Source of the DNA: Hamiltosporidium tvaerminnensis
Taxonomy: Eukaryota; Microsporidia; Dubosqiidae
NCBI GenBank assembly: GCA_022605425.2
Contig: CM061247.1
Span: forward strand, 1,723,501-1,787,500
Reading direction: 5' to 3'
Length of the DNA: 64,000 nucleotides
Shown: piece by piece, positions 32,903-44,440 of the stretch
How positions within the stretch are numbered: the stretch's first letter is position 1
How the letters are laid out: every line of letters begins with the position of its first letter
Made by a program: the position numbers and the translations under genes
Notes under the pieces: model-generated
Database searches by the model: none
What the model was told of the DNA's origin: nothing
The model's input: the letters and a program-made list of their open reading frames with translations, nothing else

Positions 32903-34597
32903 ATTAATTTTTATTATTGAATTGAGTCTATATTATCCTCAAATATTTAGAATTAGAAAGAATTTATTTCTACCGATACTTTAAAATAAAAAACGAATAA
33001 AATAAATATTGAGTTGGACAATGAAGATAAAATAAGTGAAATGCGTTGATAATGAAATATTCATATTTTAATTTAAAGACAAATACGAAAGAAATGTTTA
33101 CGAAATTTTTAACCTTAAAACCAAATTAACTGTTTCTAAATATATTATATTTTATGTTATATCTAAACAAATACTCTATTTGAATTCGAATTCATATAAT
33201 GAAATTGATATGCATATTTAAGAAGGATCTAATTAATACAGCAAATGATTTTTGTAGATACAAAATTTTAATTACAGTTTTTTTAAAGAAATTGAAAAGT
33301 ATAAAGCATAACAGCTTACTAATCAAGGCTTTCTTTGTGCTTCAAAATTTTATAAAATAAGGTTCATTGAGTAATATCACAATGCCTTGAATTTTTAAAT
33401 TAATAAAATTTCAAATCTAAGAATCATAGAAATATACAAACTTTAAGAATTTTATTTCAGTTTAATTTAATTAAATATTGAAATAATATGTTCTGTCTAT
33501 ATTCTAGTCTATGGCTTTGAGAATGCTAAAACACTAAACATATCGATTATTGGAATTTAATTAGATCGTTTGTATTGAGGTTTTTTTGATACAGATTTAT
33601 GGATTTGAAAGTCCATAATTATGACTGGCGGTTTTTTAAGGATTTATTTGTGTGTTTATCCATTTCATAATTCTGAAAAATCATTGTATGTAATTTCTTC
33701 TTAGAAACATTTCTTAATCAACATAAGAAATGTGTTTTACAGAAACACGGATTTTATAGATAAATTCTACGGTTGTATCTCCGAACATGTAAATTTTAAA
33801 TGTATATGAGCAGATCAAAATCAAAAATCAAAAACGTTCTGTGAGTATAAAAAGTAATTATAATTGACTTTGTTCTTTTGACTCAATTTACGGTGAATTT
33901 TTTAATTCTCGAGAAACAATGAATTCATAAATTACAATATTTTACTCTGTAATTCTATATTTTTTAAAAAATCTATTTCTAGATTTGCATCTAAAAATAC
34001 CGAATAATTTATTTAAAAATATTTACATTTAAATGTTTATTTATATTTTACTATAAAACGTAAAGACAAATATTTTTTCAAAGTTATTCTAACAGAATCA
34101 CAAAAAATAGAGGGATTTTTTTCTTGTGCATTTCCTAGTCCATAAAATCTACATTATTTTTGATAAGAAGTCTATTTAATTCATTTCAGTTAAAATATTA
34201 TATTAAAAAACCTAAAGTTATCTGTGATACACTACTTCTACATAAATCTTTGAATTTGATATTATTTACACAGTAAAAGAATCTTTTAAATGCATTTTAT
34301 ATTTTTTTGCAAAAAAATTTTATTTGAAAAAACTACTGACTTGTAATTCATAATTTTTAATCAAACAGCTTTATGGATCAGAAACAATATTTGAAATAAA
34401 TAAACATTACAATCTAAATTGAAAATATAATCATTTAAAAGAGCATGATGATACATTGTTATATGAAACAATATGTTCTTTGATTTAAAATAAAAAATTA
34501 AAAATTATTTCGATCGACATTCAAAAATAAATATAAATATCGATAAAAAAAAATATTAGAAAAATAATAAATTAAAAAAATTAATTTCGCTCAATAA
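32903..34597. other. Intergenic, no gene seen
   Basis: AT-rich sequence with no frame over 60 codons and no recognisable repeat. Confidence 0.5.
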
Positions 34598-35146
34598 TTA
34601 TAAATTACTTTCAATACACGCATCTAATCTAATTTTTAAAGCCAAAATATCATTTTCTTCTTTATCTTCACTCATATTTTGTAAAATATTCAAATAGGAT
34701 ACAGCCATATCATCTGTTGTATCAGACATTATGTTCATCAATTCTTGATCGACATATTTGATATCAAATTTAGGATTTGTATTATTTAGTATCTCTATAA
34801 ATTCATAATAAGAATCATCAATATATTCACTAGCATTCTTAAGAAAAACCATACTGTTTCTTATGAGACTTTCATCTGAATTAAACCATTCCAAATTATT
34901 TTTGTTTTCTAAAATAATCATTCTAATTCTTTTCAAACCAAAAAAATGTTTCTTCTTTTTTATATGCAAATTTACATAAGATTCATCATTTTCGTTTTCA
35001 GAATATCTCACATAATCTATTTTATTTCTTTTTATGTTCAATTGTTCTTTAAACAAAGATTTTTTTAAATCTTTAATACGATATTTGCATTTTAAATAAA
35101 AAAGAGTCAAATTATCTTTTAAAGAAAGTTTTTTTTTAAAAAACAT
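34598..35146 (-). CDS. ESCRT-III-like protein (Vps24/Vps2/Did2 type), tentative
   Basis: The frame is open from ATG 35,269, but the ATG at 35,146 directly follows a CACCCAA motif. From there the protein is 182 residues, starting MFFKKKLSLKDNLTLF. This is a common ESCRT-III beginning (Met-Phe, basic patch, long amphipathic helix). A basic helical core follows (KYRIKDLKKSLFKEQ, KKKKHFFGLKRIRMI), then an acidic C-terminal half (MNIMSDTTDDMAVS). The end, LALKIRLDACIES, resembles a MIM1 motif (L-x-x-R-L-x-x-L/C), which recruits Vps4. ESCRT-III subunits polymerise to cut membrane necks from the cytosolic side. The fit is by layout, not by clear identity, so an unrelated coiled-coil protein is possible. 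Confidence 0.5.
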   Translation of the reverse strand: MFFKKKLSLKDNLTLFYLKCKYRIKDLKKSLFKEQLNIKRNKIDYVRYSENENDESYVNLHIKKKKHFFGLKRIRMIILENKNNLEWFNSDESLIRNSMVFLKNASEYIDDSYYEFIEILNNTNPKFDIKYVDQELMNIMSDTTDDMAVSYLNILQNMSEDKEENDILALKIRLDACIESNL

Positions 35147-35148
35147 TT

Positions 35149-35151
35149 GGG
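35149..35151 (-). promoter_or_regulatory. CCC start-proximal motif of the ESCRT-III-like gene
   Basis: The minus strand reads CCACCCAAATG, with CCC 2 bases from the ATG at 35,146. It moves the start 41 codons downstream of the first ATG and removes an implausible hydrophobic leader. Confidence 0.6.
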
Positions 35152-35619
35152 TGGATAAAAAAAAATTAAAATAAGAAATAAATAAATTTTGCATCAGAGA
35201 AACAATCATAATTTCTTTTTTATCAGATAATAAATTTGAATTATTTTTTATAATGAATAGAATAATCATATCATATTTAAAAGAATAAATACTGATTAAA
35301 AGTTTACTTAAACAAAGAATAAATTTTTCTATTCAAGATTAGAAGATTTTATGAAATTTTTTTGATACTATAAAAAAAATGCATGATATTATATTTTGTG
35401 TTCATTTTTATAAAGCTACTAATTTAAAATACACACACAAATACGAAGTGTGTTGTTTGTCTGGTAAAATTTATTTCAGATGAACTTAAACCCTATTTAT
35501 TTACAAAAAAATATTAAAAAACCAATATTTGATGAATCAATTCAATTAAGGAATGTACAAAATTTCAATCATATCATGGTTTATTTATTTTAATTTATTA
35601 TATTTAATAATAGGCAGAT

Positions 35620-36312
35620 GTTGAATACATATATTAAAAAACATCTGCTTGGAAATGAGCAGGCGAAATTGGTGTATAAATCATTGTTTAGATCATTGAT
35701 GGTAATGAAGCCACGAAGGTTTTTCGGTTGTTGATTGGGATTTTTACGAGAGGGAGAATGTTTACAAGCTGTTTAAAACTTTTCTATTACCATAGTCATG
35801 AGTTTATTATTTAAATAGATTAGAAACCAGCACTAAACTTGTATATAATATCATTAAAAACGCATGAAAACCTCAGCCTCGCTCACTTAAATTAGAATAT
35901 TTAAGCCTTGGAGATACAAAGAACATATATTTAAAATCCAAGAATACTAAGTAGCAGCTATATCATTTTTATGGAATTTGATGCCATGAAAACCCGATTT
36001 AAGCCACTGAGATATATCTTAACTGGAAGTCTGTTATCTTAGAAAGTGTAGAGTATGTTGGAAGGCTTCTGATATTGGAGGATACCGAGGTTGGTTTCGA
36101 CTTGCGATTTATCTATAAGAAACGGACATTAAAAGCAAAAAAGAAACTGTTCTGCTCATAAAATGGGTTCTATACATCTTTAAAATGAAAATATTTGGGT
36201 TTCGAACCGTAAGGAATACCGATGGAGTGTTAGAGAGCAGTTATTTATCATAAATCTAGAACAGCGTTAATTTCGCTAATCCATACAAAACACGTACTGT
36301 TTTTTTAAATAA
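35620..36312 (+). repeat. R1 interspersed repeat, copy d (old)
   Basis: A diverged copy. AAACATCTGCTTGGAAATGAG, then CATGAAAACCTCAGCC, TTAAGCCTTGGAGATA and GATGGAGTGTTAGAGAGCAG follow the R1 order. Many indels are present and the head is incomplete. Confidence 0.65.
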
Positions 36313-37599
36313 GCCGAGCAAATTTTTGAACTAAAAAAACAGATTTGTGATCTTTTTAATTTTTTAAGTCAGTTACGAGAAAAAAGACGCAACAAATTTC
36401 TTGCTATTATTTTTTAATAAATTGAGAAAAATGAAAAATTAGGTAAATTAGAAAGATTAAAACGTAAAGTAAATTATAAAAATATTATACTACAGTTATA
36501 TTGCAATCTAAATGTTCTATCTTATTATTCTAAAGCATGATAAATCCGTGTTTCTCTCTAGCTATGCAGTTCCTTTTTTCGTGAATATAAAATATGGTAG
36601 AAAAATTTTAAGTGTGCAAATAGCTTTTAGGCTGAAAATTCCGATGTTTCTGCCTCTTTTTATATTTGAAATACCATGACCAAACCTATATTTAATTATA
36701 AATTGAATAGTAAGTTGTATACACGACAATAATTTATGAATAAAAACTTTCTTAAACATTAAAACAATGAAACAAAGCTTTTAGACATCTATCAGACCGA
36801 GAATCAAATATTTACATTTCTAAAAATTGAATTTTACATAGTTGGTTGTCTATTCAATGCCAAACCACTTTAATATCAAATTTTAAATACTAGCTGTTAT
36901 GCCCGTGGAAATGAACTTAATTTTTATTTAACAAAAAAATAAAAATATATTAAATTATCTTCTTAAGATCAATACATTGGTATAGGAGTTTGCTATATTA
37001 TCCAGACATTTAGAATCTCTCATAAACTGTTTACTCGTACATTTTTTAGTTTTTTATATCAGTATTTTTAGTTGCCTGAGCAATTTCGCAATAGAATTTC
37101 AAAATATATTTTATTTATCTGTATTAACCTCTCTCGAGGCACCCAGATAAAAGGTATCTTTGGTAGAGGCAGGTTCTATCAGTTGAATAAAAGGGTTTGT
37201 TATCCCGTGTAACCAAAGAGTTGTTTTGATTAACGAAAGATATTTAAAATAATATTCCAATTCTTCGTTTTACTTTCTTCCACCATTGGGGTTTAATAAC
37301 ATATAATTTTATATTTTATAAGGGAATTCAATAGCTCATAATTATGTAGTAGAATACTACCTTATCATATTTTTTAATTCTGTTTTATCAAGTTTTAAAT
37401 TTATATTAGTTTTAATTAATTCTTTTTTTTTGCTCAATCAAGATCTTGATTTATTTTAATCACCTTTGCCTAGTTTTTTGTTGGTATTCATTCATGTAAA
37501 GAGTCTTCTTTTCTAAAAACATTTTATATGTGGTATGCCGTATTATATAGATAATTCATCATTGTATTTCTTCCAAGATATTTTTATTGAACGTCTTTT
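36313..37599. other. Intergenic, no gene seen
   Basis: No gene is supported. The patch 37,130-37,220 (AACCTCTCTCGAGGCACCCAG) is GC-richer and unexplained. A 65-codon minus-strand frame at 36,562 is probably chance. Confidence 0.4.
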
Positions 37600-38169
37600 G
37601 ATTGAATCAGGTATAAAATTTCATGAAACCATTCAACCAATAAATGTTTTATGCAATTATTATTGAGGATATAAATAAATTGCACAGAATAATGGTAAAA
37701 AAGGCATCATTTTTATTATTCAATTGCTTACATATTTTTAAAAAAAGCTTAAAAATAAATTCATAAAAATATAGGACCTTGAATTATATTTTAAAAATTG
37801 AAATTTCAAAAATGGTTTAAAATAAATTTTTAGTGCTATTCAAGCTAAAAACCAAAATATATCAAATAATTTCATAATATTTAATTTAAATATATTTTTG
37901 AACCAATAGAACCTTTTCAAGTGTTTATGTTCTACTTCTACACACTATTATTGGTTGTTTAAGATATATAGACCAAACCAAAGGATTCATATACTAAATT
38001 GGAGCACTCTTGTTGGTGTCTTGTATTTCGTCAACCAATTAAACATTTCGAGGGGAATCTTCGCCATCGTCGAGTCATTTTCATTGCTCGAATATATGAA
38101 TGATATACCCCTGGATTTTATATATTAAGCATTTAATTATTAAATCTTTTTTACGAAATAAATTTATTA

Positions 38170-38172
38170 CCC
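38170..38172 (+). promoter_or_regulatory. CCC start-proximal motif of J-like gene 1
   Basis: ATTACCCATAAAATTATG puts CCC 8 bases before the ATG at 38,181. Copy 2 keeps exactly the same stretch, while the longer N-terminal extensions of the two frames differ. The motif and start are therefore well supported. Confidence 0.55.
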
Positions 38173-38180
38173 ATAAAATT

Positions 38181-38726
38181 ATGTTACATTTTCTCTATTT
38201 TATATTTTCCACAATTTACTGTTTGGAGGATGATCATGGATTTGTTTTAAAAAGTATAGAAAGATTACAGAACAAAACAAATTTCAAAACTTTTTATGAA
38301 ATGTTTGGTGTTTCTGAAAACGCATCTTTTCGTTCAATAAGAAAAAGATACGCGAAAATGATGAGGAATGAAAACCCATTTCCGAATTTGAAAATGTCTA
38401 AATTTGAAGCCGATCATATTTTAACAGAAGGATTCAACATTTTGAAAACCAAAAGAATTTTTTACGACGAAATTCTCAATAATGCTATATTTAGTAAACC
38501 AATCAAGGAATCGAAAAGATTTACTATGATCTCTGGTATTATAATGGGAATTATATTTCTAATAATTTTAGATTTTTTTATTCTGATTCTGAAAGAAAAC
38601 ATGAAAAGTAACAGAAAATTAACAAAGAAGGAAAAAAGAATAGAGCGAATTTCGAATAAACCAGATTTTGCAGATCTATATTTATTGAAATCTTATAATA
38701 AAATCAGAAACTTTCTTAAAAAATAA
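38181..38726 (+). CDS. Membrane protein with degenerate J domain, copy 1
   Basis: From the CCC-supported start the product has 181 residues. It begins with a signal peptide (MLHFLYFIFSTIYC), then a J-like region at about 36-98 (FYEMFGVSENASFRSIRKRY, then helix III with FNILKTKRIFYDEIL). One membrane segment follows at about 115-137 and a very basic tail. This resembles ER J-proteins of the ERdj1/Sec63 type, which bring Hsp70 (BiP) to a membrane site with the J domain in the lumen. The HPD triplet needed to stimulate Hsp70 is absent: the loop reads MRNENPFPN. It is therefore probably a J-like protein with a structural or inhibitory role. It converges on the RING-CH gene 73 bp away. The longer frame from 38,100 is rejected. 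Confidence 0.72.
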   Translation: MLHFLYFIFSTIYCLEDDHGFVLKSIERLQNKTNFKTFYEMFGVSENASFRSIRKRYAKMMRNENPFPNLKMSKFEADHILTEGFNILKTKRIFYDEILNNAIFSKPIKESKRFTMISGIIMGIIFLIILDFFILILKENMKSNRKLTKKEKRIERISNKPDFADLYLLKSYNKIRNFLKK

Positions 38727-38799
38727 AAAATATTCTTTATAAAAAAATTTGCAAAAAAAACTTCAATTCGCCATTTTAAAAATATTTATTTCCTTTACT

Positions 38800-39579
38800 C
38801 TATCTATAATTTAATAAAAACACAAATATATAATCTGTTTGCTCATATATATCATTGTACATCATTTTGGTGTAATAAAAACTCATGATATATAAAATAA
38901 AGTAATCGATTGTGAAATCGAAATGAAAAATTCTCCAAATTGCAAAAATATAATTAAAAACGGGGAAAAATTTAAACCTAAAAACGATTTGGTAGAAGAT
39001 AATTGCAATCACAGTTGAAGCTAAATATCCTATTTTTAAAAATTCTTTATCCCCTGAAGATTGAAAATTTTGAAAAAAGTTAGGTATTTTTTGTAGTTTT
39101 TGTTTAAAAATGCAATAAATCATTTCTTGTTCCAAATTACTGAAATATTTAGATTCATATTCATATGTTATAGCCTCTATAAATAAATTAATTATGAAAT
39201 TCGATAAAAAATATATAACAGTCATTGCAAATATAGATGTCAATCGAATCAAATATTGATGCGGTATTAAATCATCATCAATTTTATATTCACAAAAACA
39301 CTGCTCACATTTTTTTATTTCGCGAAGATTTTTTCCTTTGAATCGCCACAATTTTAAACATGTTTTATGAACATATTTTATAGATCCTTTACATCCACAT
39401 GGTGATATAAGATCACATGTAGAATCTATAGGATTTCGATATAAATAGCATATTTTACATTTTACATCATTTTCAAATTTGGTTTTTAAAAATATTTTTT
39501 CACCGAGCGATTTAATGCTATTTTTATTGTATTTATCTTTTATGTAATTCAAACTATCTTCCATATCAGAAAGACTCAT
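38800..39579 (-). CDS. RING-CH (MARCH/Doa10-type) membrane E3 ubiquitin ligase, copy 1
   Basis: A 259-residue protein with a full RING-CH zinc finger. The ligands are C41-x2-C44-x16-C61-x-C63-x7-H71-x2-C74-x16-C91-x2-C94, the C4HC3 order of MARCH and Doa10 ligases. Membrane segments follow at about 113-135, 184-203, 205-218 and 222-240. Such enzymes take ubiquitin from an E2 and tag membrane proteins for degradation or sorting, often at the ER. The protein is far shorter than Doa10, nearer to small MARCH proteins. The N-terminal 35 residues differ strongly from copy 2, while the finger is nearly identical. No CCC motif is present; the start is fixed by the shared MSL-x-DM beginning. Confidence 0.85.
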   Translation of the reverse strand: MSLSDMEDSLNYIKDKYNKNSIKSLGEKIFLKTKFENDVKCKICYLYRNPIDSTCDLISPCGCKGSIKYVHKTCLKLWRFKGKNLREIKKCEQCFCEYKIDDDLIPHQYLIRLTSIFAMTVIYFLSNFIINLFIEAITYEYESKYFSNLEQEMIYCIFKQKLQKIPNFFQNFQSSGDKEFLKIGYLASTVIAIIFYQIVFRFKFFPVFNYIFAIWRIFHFDFTIDYFILYIMSFYYTKMMYNDIYEQTDYIFVFLLNYR

Positions 39580-39680
39580 ATTTTTCTTACTTAAATAAAA
39601 AATATTGGTATTTTTTATAACAAATAATATCCTTCGTAAGATTACATATAATCTTTGACTATTAATTGGTTATTTTTTGA

Positions 39681-40573
39681 TAGCAATTTCCCTCGATTGA
39701 ATAGCTCAAATTGAAATGTTTCTTCGGAAATAGAATAACTAAAAACTTATATGTTATAAAAAAATGGAGTACAAATCATAATCAAATTTATAGAAGAGAT
39801 TGCTCTATCAATAGAACTTTGAATTTAAGTAACACATTAAATAATTTAGTTGGAAATATAGAATAGACTTAAAATTATAGAATGAAAATCAATATAGGGA
39901 AACTTTATGATATTTTACAGCAATTTATTTTAAAAGAAGAGACACAAATAATAGAATCCTACTTATTTAGAAATTATTGTAATATCAATGAAAAATATAC
40001 GTTTCAACAAATATAATCTTCTATAACAGTAAAAAAACAATGTCAAGTTGAGAAAATTCCAACAAGCATTTCAAAGAAATCTTTTTTCTTTATTTAAGAG
40101 TTGCATTGTTTTATTGGAAAAATCTAAGATTTAGAGAGAATCAGTTCAATGTAACTCAAATGTTTTTAGGTGTTCGTATTTATATAATTCACCTAAAATT
40201 GAATTTAAATAATATATGAAATTATATCTAGCTTATAAAGCATTTATTTCACATGTATAGTCAAAATAAAATATATATTTCGTGATATTTGATTAAATCA
40301 TTTATTCCGGAAATTTTAATGAACTCAGTAAAAGTAGAATATGTATGAGAAAAACTTCTTTAACACAAATATAAATCGTCACTATTTGTATTTTAAATAT
40401 CGACCGTAAAACATAAACCTTAAATTAGATACATTTATTTGGCTCAAAAAATTCAGAAATATACAATTAAGCATAAAATCAAAAAATATCCGAAGAAACT
40501 CAAAATTTCTAAATGAAACACAACAAATGATTAGCACTTAAAGTAAATAAATAAAAAACTCAGAATTACTCAA
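39681..40573. other. Intergenic, no gene seen
   Basis: AT-rich sequence. I see no continuation of the duplication and no frame. Confidence 0.45.
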
Positions 40574-41541
40574 GGTGGAAGGACGATAACTATATAAAAA
40601 ACTTTCTGCTTGAAGAGGAGTATGTAAAACTGGTGTGAAATCATTGTTTGTATTTTAAGTGGGAATAAAACTACACTACATCATTGGTTTGTTATGGGAT
40701 TTATACGAAGAGGGAGGAGGTCTATGGAATGGCGAAATTCTTTCTATAAATTATAATATAGTTTTTTATGCGACTATATCGAAGACCGCCGCTAAAATTA
40801 TTAGTAATCGCAATCTAAAAGTATGGAAATCTAGCCTTGTCCATTCGGATTAGAAGATTTGACGCTTGGAGATATATAAAAATAATTCAACTGGGAAGCT
40901 AAGTAGCAAGCTATACCTGTTGGTACGTCATTGCACTGTCTAGGCGAACGGACTCTATGTTACTTTTTAAATATATTTTAGAAAAAATTTATTTTGTTTG
41001 AAAGATGAAGAGTAAGCAGTAATTTTGCATAGATTTGGGAGGTGCCCAAGGTGGGCTTCGACATACGCTCACACTTCATGCAAAAGACATTAACGAACTC
41101 CGGGCAACCGGTCACCATTCATTCTGGTTCTTAACACTTTTTAGATGAAATCTTTGGAATGTAAGATTCGTAGGGGTACCAATGAAATTGCGTGATAGCA
41201 GCTATTTATGTTACCCCTACCATGCTGGAAGCAGAATTAGCTTTGAGCATTCTCTGCTTCTCGCAAGAGACGACCAAAAGAGACTGTTCCTCTCGATTGG
41301 AGTTGGGCGTAGAGCTAACAACCTAACTTTAAATCACCTTTTAACGAAACCCAAAAAAGTAGACAAACCCACTGGAAAAAGACCCTGGACAGTATTACTG
41401 AGGGCGGCTAAGGCTCTTGCAGAACTGTAGTTCCGAGCTGATGATGTGTTATTTATGTTAAACCTAAAATGGCGTAATGTCATGAAAACAAATATATTAC
41501 TTGCCGAAGCTGTAAAAATGGTGTGATATTTTAAAATAAAG
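40574..41541 (+). repeat. R1 interspersed repeat, copy e, split by a retroposon
   Basis: A moderately diverged R1 (GTGGAAGGACGATAACTATA at the head, TATTTTAAAATAAAG at the end) is interrupted at 41,214-41,449 by a family 2 SINE-like element. The outer parts join exactly at the duplicated TATTTATGTTA. A partial 64-codon frame survives at 40,659-40,853. Confidence 0.8.
41214..41449 (+). mobile_element. SINE-like retroposon, family 2, copy B
   Basis: A 236-bp insertion inside R1 copy e, flanked by the 11-bp direct repeat TATTTATGTTA (41,203-41,213 and 41,450-41,460). It aligns over its whole length with the minus-strand element at 14,639-14,875. The 3' end reads GAGCTGATGATGTGT. The 82-codon frame at 41,182-41,430 starts outside the element and is not conserved in copy A, so it is not called as a gene. 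Confidence 0.82.
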
Positions 41542-41985
41542 CAAATTTCACCTTTTTTATATCAAGATATTTCCAATTTTCCAAATTATTTTATTATAGA
41601 TTAAAAATCGCATGTTTTGAAATATAACACAGACTAAACAATCCTACACTACGAGTCTACGTATTTATATCTACCTAAAATAAAAAAAACCGCTGACCAA
41701 ATTCAATGACATGCATTTATGACTAAACGCAAGACAAAGTACGATAACAATGAATGGTAAAAATTAGAATCTTGCAGAAAATCTATAAAGATAAGAAGAT
41801 TTTGCCGAGTTAATAATTGGATATATTGAACACATGATTCATAAAGAGTAGTGATGACTTGAATGCGAATTTTTAGATGCTATCACGCTCTTGGATACAA
41901 TATATCATCTTATTGAATTTAATTTATCCGACTCCGACGATGGCTAATTTGATCCTGAAATTTATTAATCCATGATATCGAAAAT

Positions 41986-42208
41986 GTCGCCAATGGTCTA
42001 GCGTGAGGATATCAGAAATTAGCTCCGAAGGGGTGGGCTCGATCCCGGTTGGTGCACTCTTTATCTTTCCTTCGGAAAGTTTGCGTGAAGCTGACAACCT
42101 GACCATCAAAAGAAAATTGTGTTTGGCCCCTAAAACTTTGCTAAGCTATGATTTATCGTTGGATTGCGTTTCACCCGTAGGGAAGAAGCGAGTTATTAAA
42201 TAAATATA
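41986..42208 (+). mobile_element. tRNA-derived SINE, family 1, copy B
   Basis: A 223-bp relative of the 1,881-2,101 element. The tRNA-like head has the acceptor TCGCCAA pairing with TTGGTGC, an A-box-like TGGTCTAGCGTGAGGAT and a B-box-like GGGCTCGATCCCGG. The A box and the T arm resemble tRNA-Glu most, but the anticodon arm has a mismatch and position 33 is not T, so it is no working tRNA. The tail is GAGTTATTAAATAAATATA. Flanks are ATATCGAAAAT (41,975-41,985) and ATATCAAAAAT (42,209-42,219), an 11-bp duplication with one change. Confidence 0.78.
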
Positions 42209-42779
42209 ATATCAAAAATAAAAGAAGACATAACAAACGAGTCAAAAAACTGATGTCCAAGAAAGATTAAGAAAATATTTTAAAGAATGTTTTCATGTCT
42301 AGATTATGGTTATGTAGAGAACTTTTAAGCCATGGTGTCAAAATTATTTGCAGATATGAAAGTAAAACATAGAGATGGTTTCTAAGTTAAATCCTCTTCT
42401 TCCTTGATTGCAACAAGCTTTTCATCAAAGAAGACACTGATCTGTAGTGCAAAAGAGTACCATATTTATAGTTAAAAAATTTGAAATCAAACCGAAGAAA
42501 CTGAGTAGGAATATAAAAAATGTAAACAAAATACACGCATATTTCTAGATTCTGCTCCTTGGAATATTTAGAAGTCTAATGGATAAAAATGAAAACAAAC
42601 ACAAATTAGTTTGAAGTGGGAACATAGAAGCCTCTATTATGGATGTAAATACCATGCCACTGTAAATTAAACGCGTGAATTTTATTCCATGCAATATTTC
42701 CGATAAAATACTAGTTATTTATACCTTTACTTGTTCAAAATATTTTTTTCTTAAGAAGATTATTCGTGTGTGTAAGATC
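42209..42779. other. Intergenic, no gene seen
   Basis: No frame or repeat was recognised. Confidence 0.45.
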
Positions 42780-43260
42780 GTTTATATGATTCAGTAATGT
42801 CCTGACGACGACTCATCTTGAAATGTTTAATTGATTTAAGAAATATAAGACTCCAATAAGGGTGCTCCAATAAAGATATGTCTCTTTCTATTTGTTCATA
42901 AATCTTATACAACCAATAATGGAGTAGAAGTAACATAAAACAATTAAAAAGATTCTATTGGTTCAAAAAAATATTTGAATAAAATTCGTAAATTTCTTCT
43001 TAATTAAATTATTTACCAAGAATAACATAATAAATTTGTCTTGTAACATTTTCAAACGTTTTCATTTTTTAAAAAAATTTAAATTAATTTGTTCCGATTT
43101 CTTTTCTACGAATTTACAGTTGCATAAAAAATTTTATGATACAAATGATTTTTTTTGCCGTTCTTGCGTGCAATTTATTTATATTCTCAATAATTGTTGC
43201 ATAACACAAATATAACTTTAAAAGCTTCATTAACTTTATATTTGATTAAATCAAAAGATT
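42780..43260 (-). repeat. Partial third copy of the J-gene upstream region
   Basis: In reverse complement this matches 37,600-38,090. It shares TTTTTGAACCAATAGAA, then TATTGGTTGTATAAGAT, then GAGCACCCTTATTGGAGTCTT, and further out GAGAATATAAATAAATTGCA. The J coding region itself is missing, so the copy is cut at or near the gene start. Confidence 0.65.
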
Positions 43261-43351
43261 TTTAATAAAAATGACTAAGAATTTATAAAGTAAATAAATT
43301 AAATAATAGAGCATATAGTAAATGAAAAGTGTTTTCAGACAAAGAATATTC

Positions 43352-43630
43352 TTAATTGAAATAAATTTCTTTGAGAAAAAAAGACAGAATTGCATAAACA
43401 TAGGTGGAAAGTGAACAGGCTAAACATATAATGTCGAGCTGAAGCTCTGAAAAATTGAAAGTAAATAAAATGAAGGAGGAAAATAGACTAATTAAAAAAT
43501 ATCCTAAATTTTCTTGAGAAATTGCTTGAGAGCGATAAATAATCCAAAAATAAAAGACTAAAAAATATATGAAAAACAGACTAGGTGAGAGTATAGAATT
43601 TTTATTGAAGAAGTTAAGAAACCATGGCAC
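43352..43630 (-). CDS. Possible small membrane protein (92 residues)
   Basis: The frame starts ATG at 43,630 (MPWFLNFFNKNS) and has two or three hydrophobic segments (about 18-32, 44-57 and 67-85), with polar residues between them (YRSQAISQENLG). The pattern is better organised than that of most chance frames here. No CCC motif, no recognised family and no second copy were found. It lies between the third J-upstream copy and Sfp1-like gene 1. Confidence 0.3.
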   Translation of the reverse strand: MPWFLNFFNKNSILSPSLFFIYFLVFYFWIIYRSQAISQENLGYFLISLFSSFILFTFNFSELQLDIICLACSLSTYVYAILSFFLKEIYFN

Positions 43631-44440
43631 AGATAGTTAAGATAAGTATAATTTTCGGGATTTTTTTTCTTAGGAATGTAAAGAAAGTTCGTATCTACGA
43701 GCTTAACGTCTAGTCCATATGAAATAGAATACTATAATACTACTATGTAATGATAGTTGTATAAGAAAACGACGAGAACACAAAATAGTCATTTACCATA
43801 CTTCGAGCTAATATAATTTATATATTGGAACCGTTAGATTTTTAAAAAGAAATATATTAATTTCCAAAGAATAGCTGAAACTTTACGGTTGAAAAATACT
43901 AGTTGATCTGAACTTGTGCGATAAAAGAGTTTATCCAGGTTGAATGCTGAGAATTAACCGAAGCAAAAAAGGGAGTTAAAAAAGAATATAGTGCAAATTT
44001 ATATAACAAAATATACACTAAATATTAAATCGAATATAATTCAAAGCAAATATATGGAACCTGTTGGTGCTGATTATTCTAATAGATGAATAGCCAAAAG
44101 AAATATCAAGTCACATTTATTAGTTATTTGCTGTTATTATACCCACGCAAACTTCTGTTTCGGAATTGGAATATAAAAAGCTAAACATTGTGAATGTTCC
44201 GGTAAGCTGATAGCATAGTAAGATTCAATATAAAAGAAATGCTCAAGAAATACTCATACTACTTAAAGTTAAGTTATTCAATTTGAACTTTCTTTTCAAA
44301 ATAAATATAAAATTAAGTCGTTAGACTAAAGAAATTATTGGTTCTGAATACGTAAAAAAAATTATTTTACAGAATATGTAACGATATAATCATAAATTAT
44401 AGACCAGAAATATCTTACTTAATTATTCCATTCTTATTTT
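43631..44440. other. Intergenic, no gene seen
   Basis: No frame or element was recognised. Confidence 0.45.

Larger units (their letters stand above)
37600..39680. repeat. Segmental duplication, J/RING block copy 1
   Basis: This block holds the J-like gene, the RING-CH gene and their outer flanks. It is repeated in inverted orientation at about 51,120-52,950. The J-side flank alone (37,600-38,090) also recurs inverted at 42,780-43,260. Shared marks include TTTTGAACCAATAGAA, ACACTATTATTGGTTG and, further out, GAGGATATAAATAAATTGCA. Coding parts are better conserved than flanks. Confidence 0.8.

Noticed and set aside
41182-41430. 82-codon frame as a gene
   Set aside because: It begins in R1 and runs into the family 2 retroposon, so it is a product of the insertion.
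41986-42056. A functional tRNA-Glu gene
   Set aside because: The anticodon arm is mismatched, position 33 is not T, and the sequence continues into a SINE body with flanking duplications.
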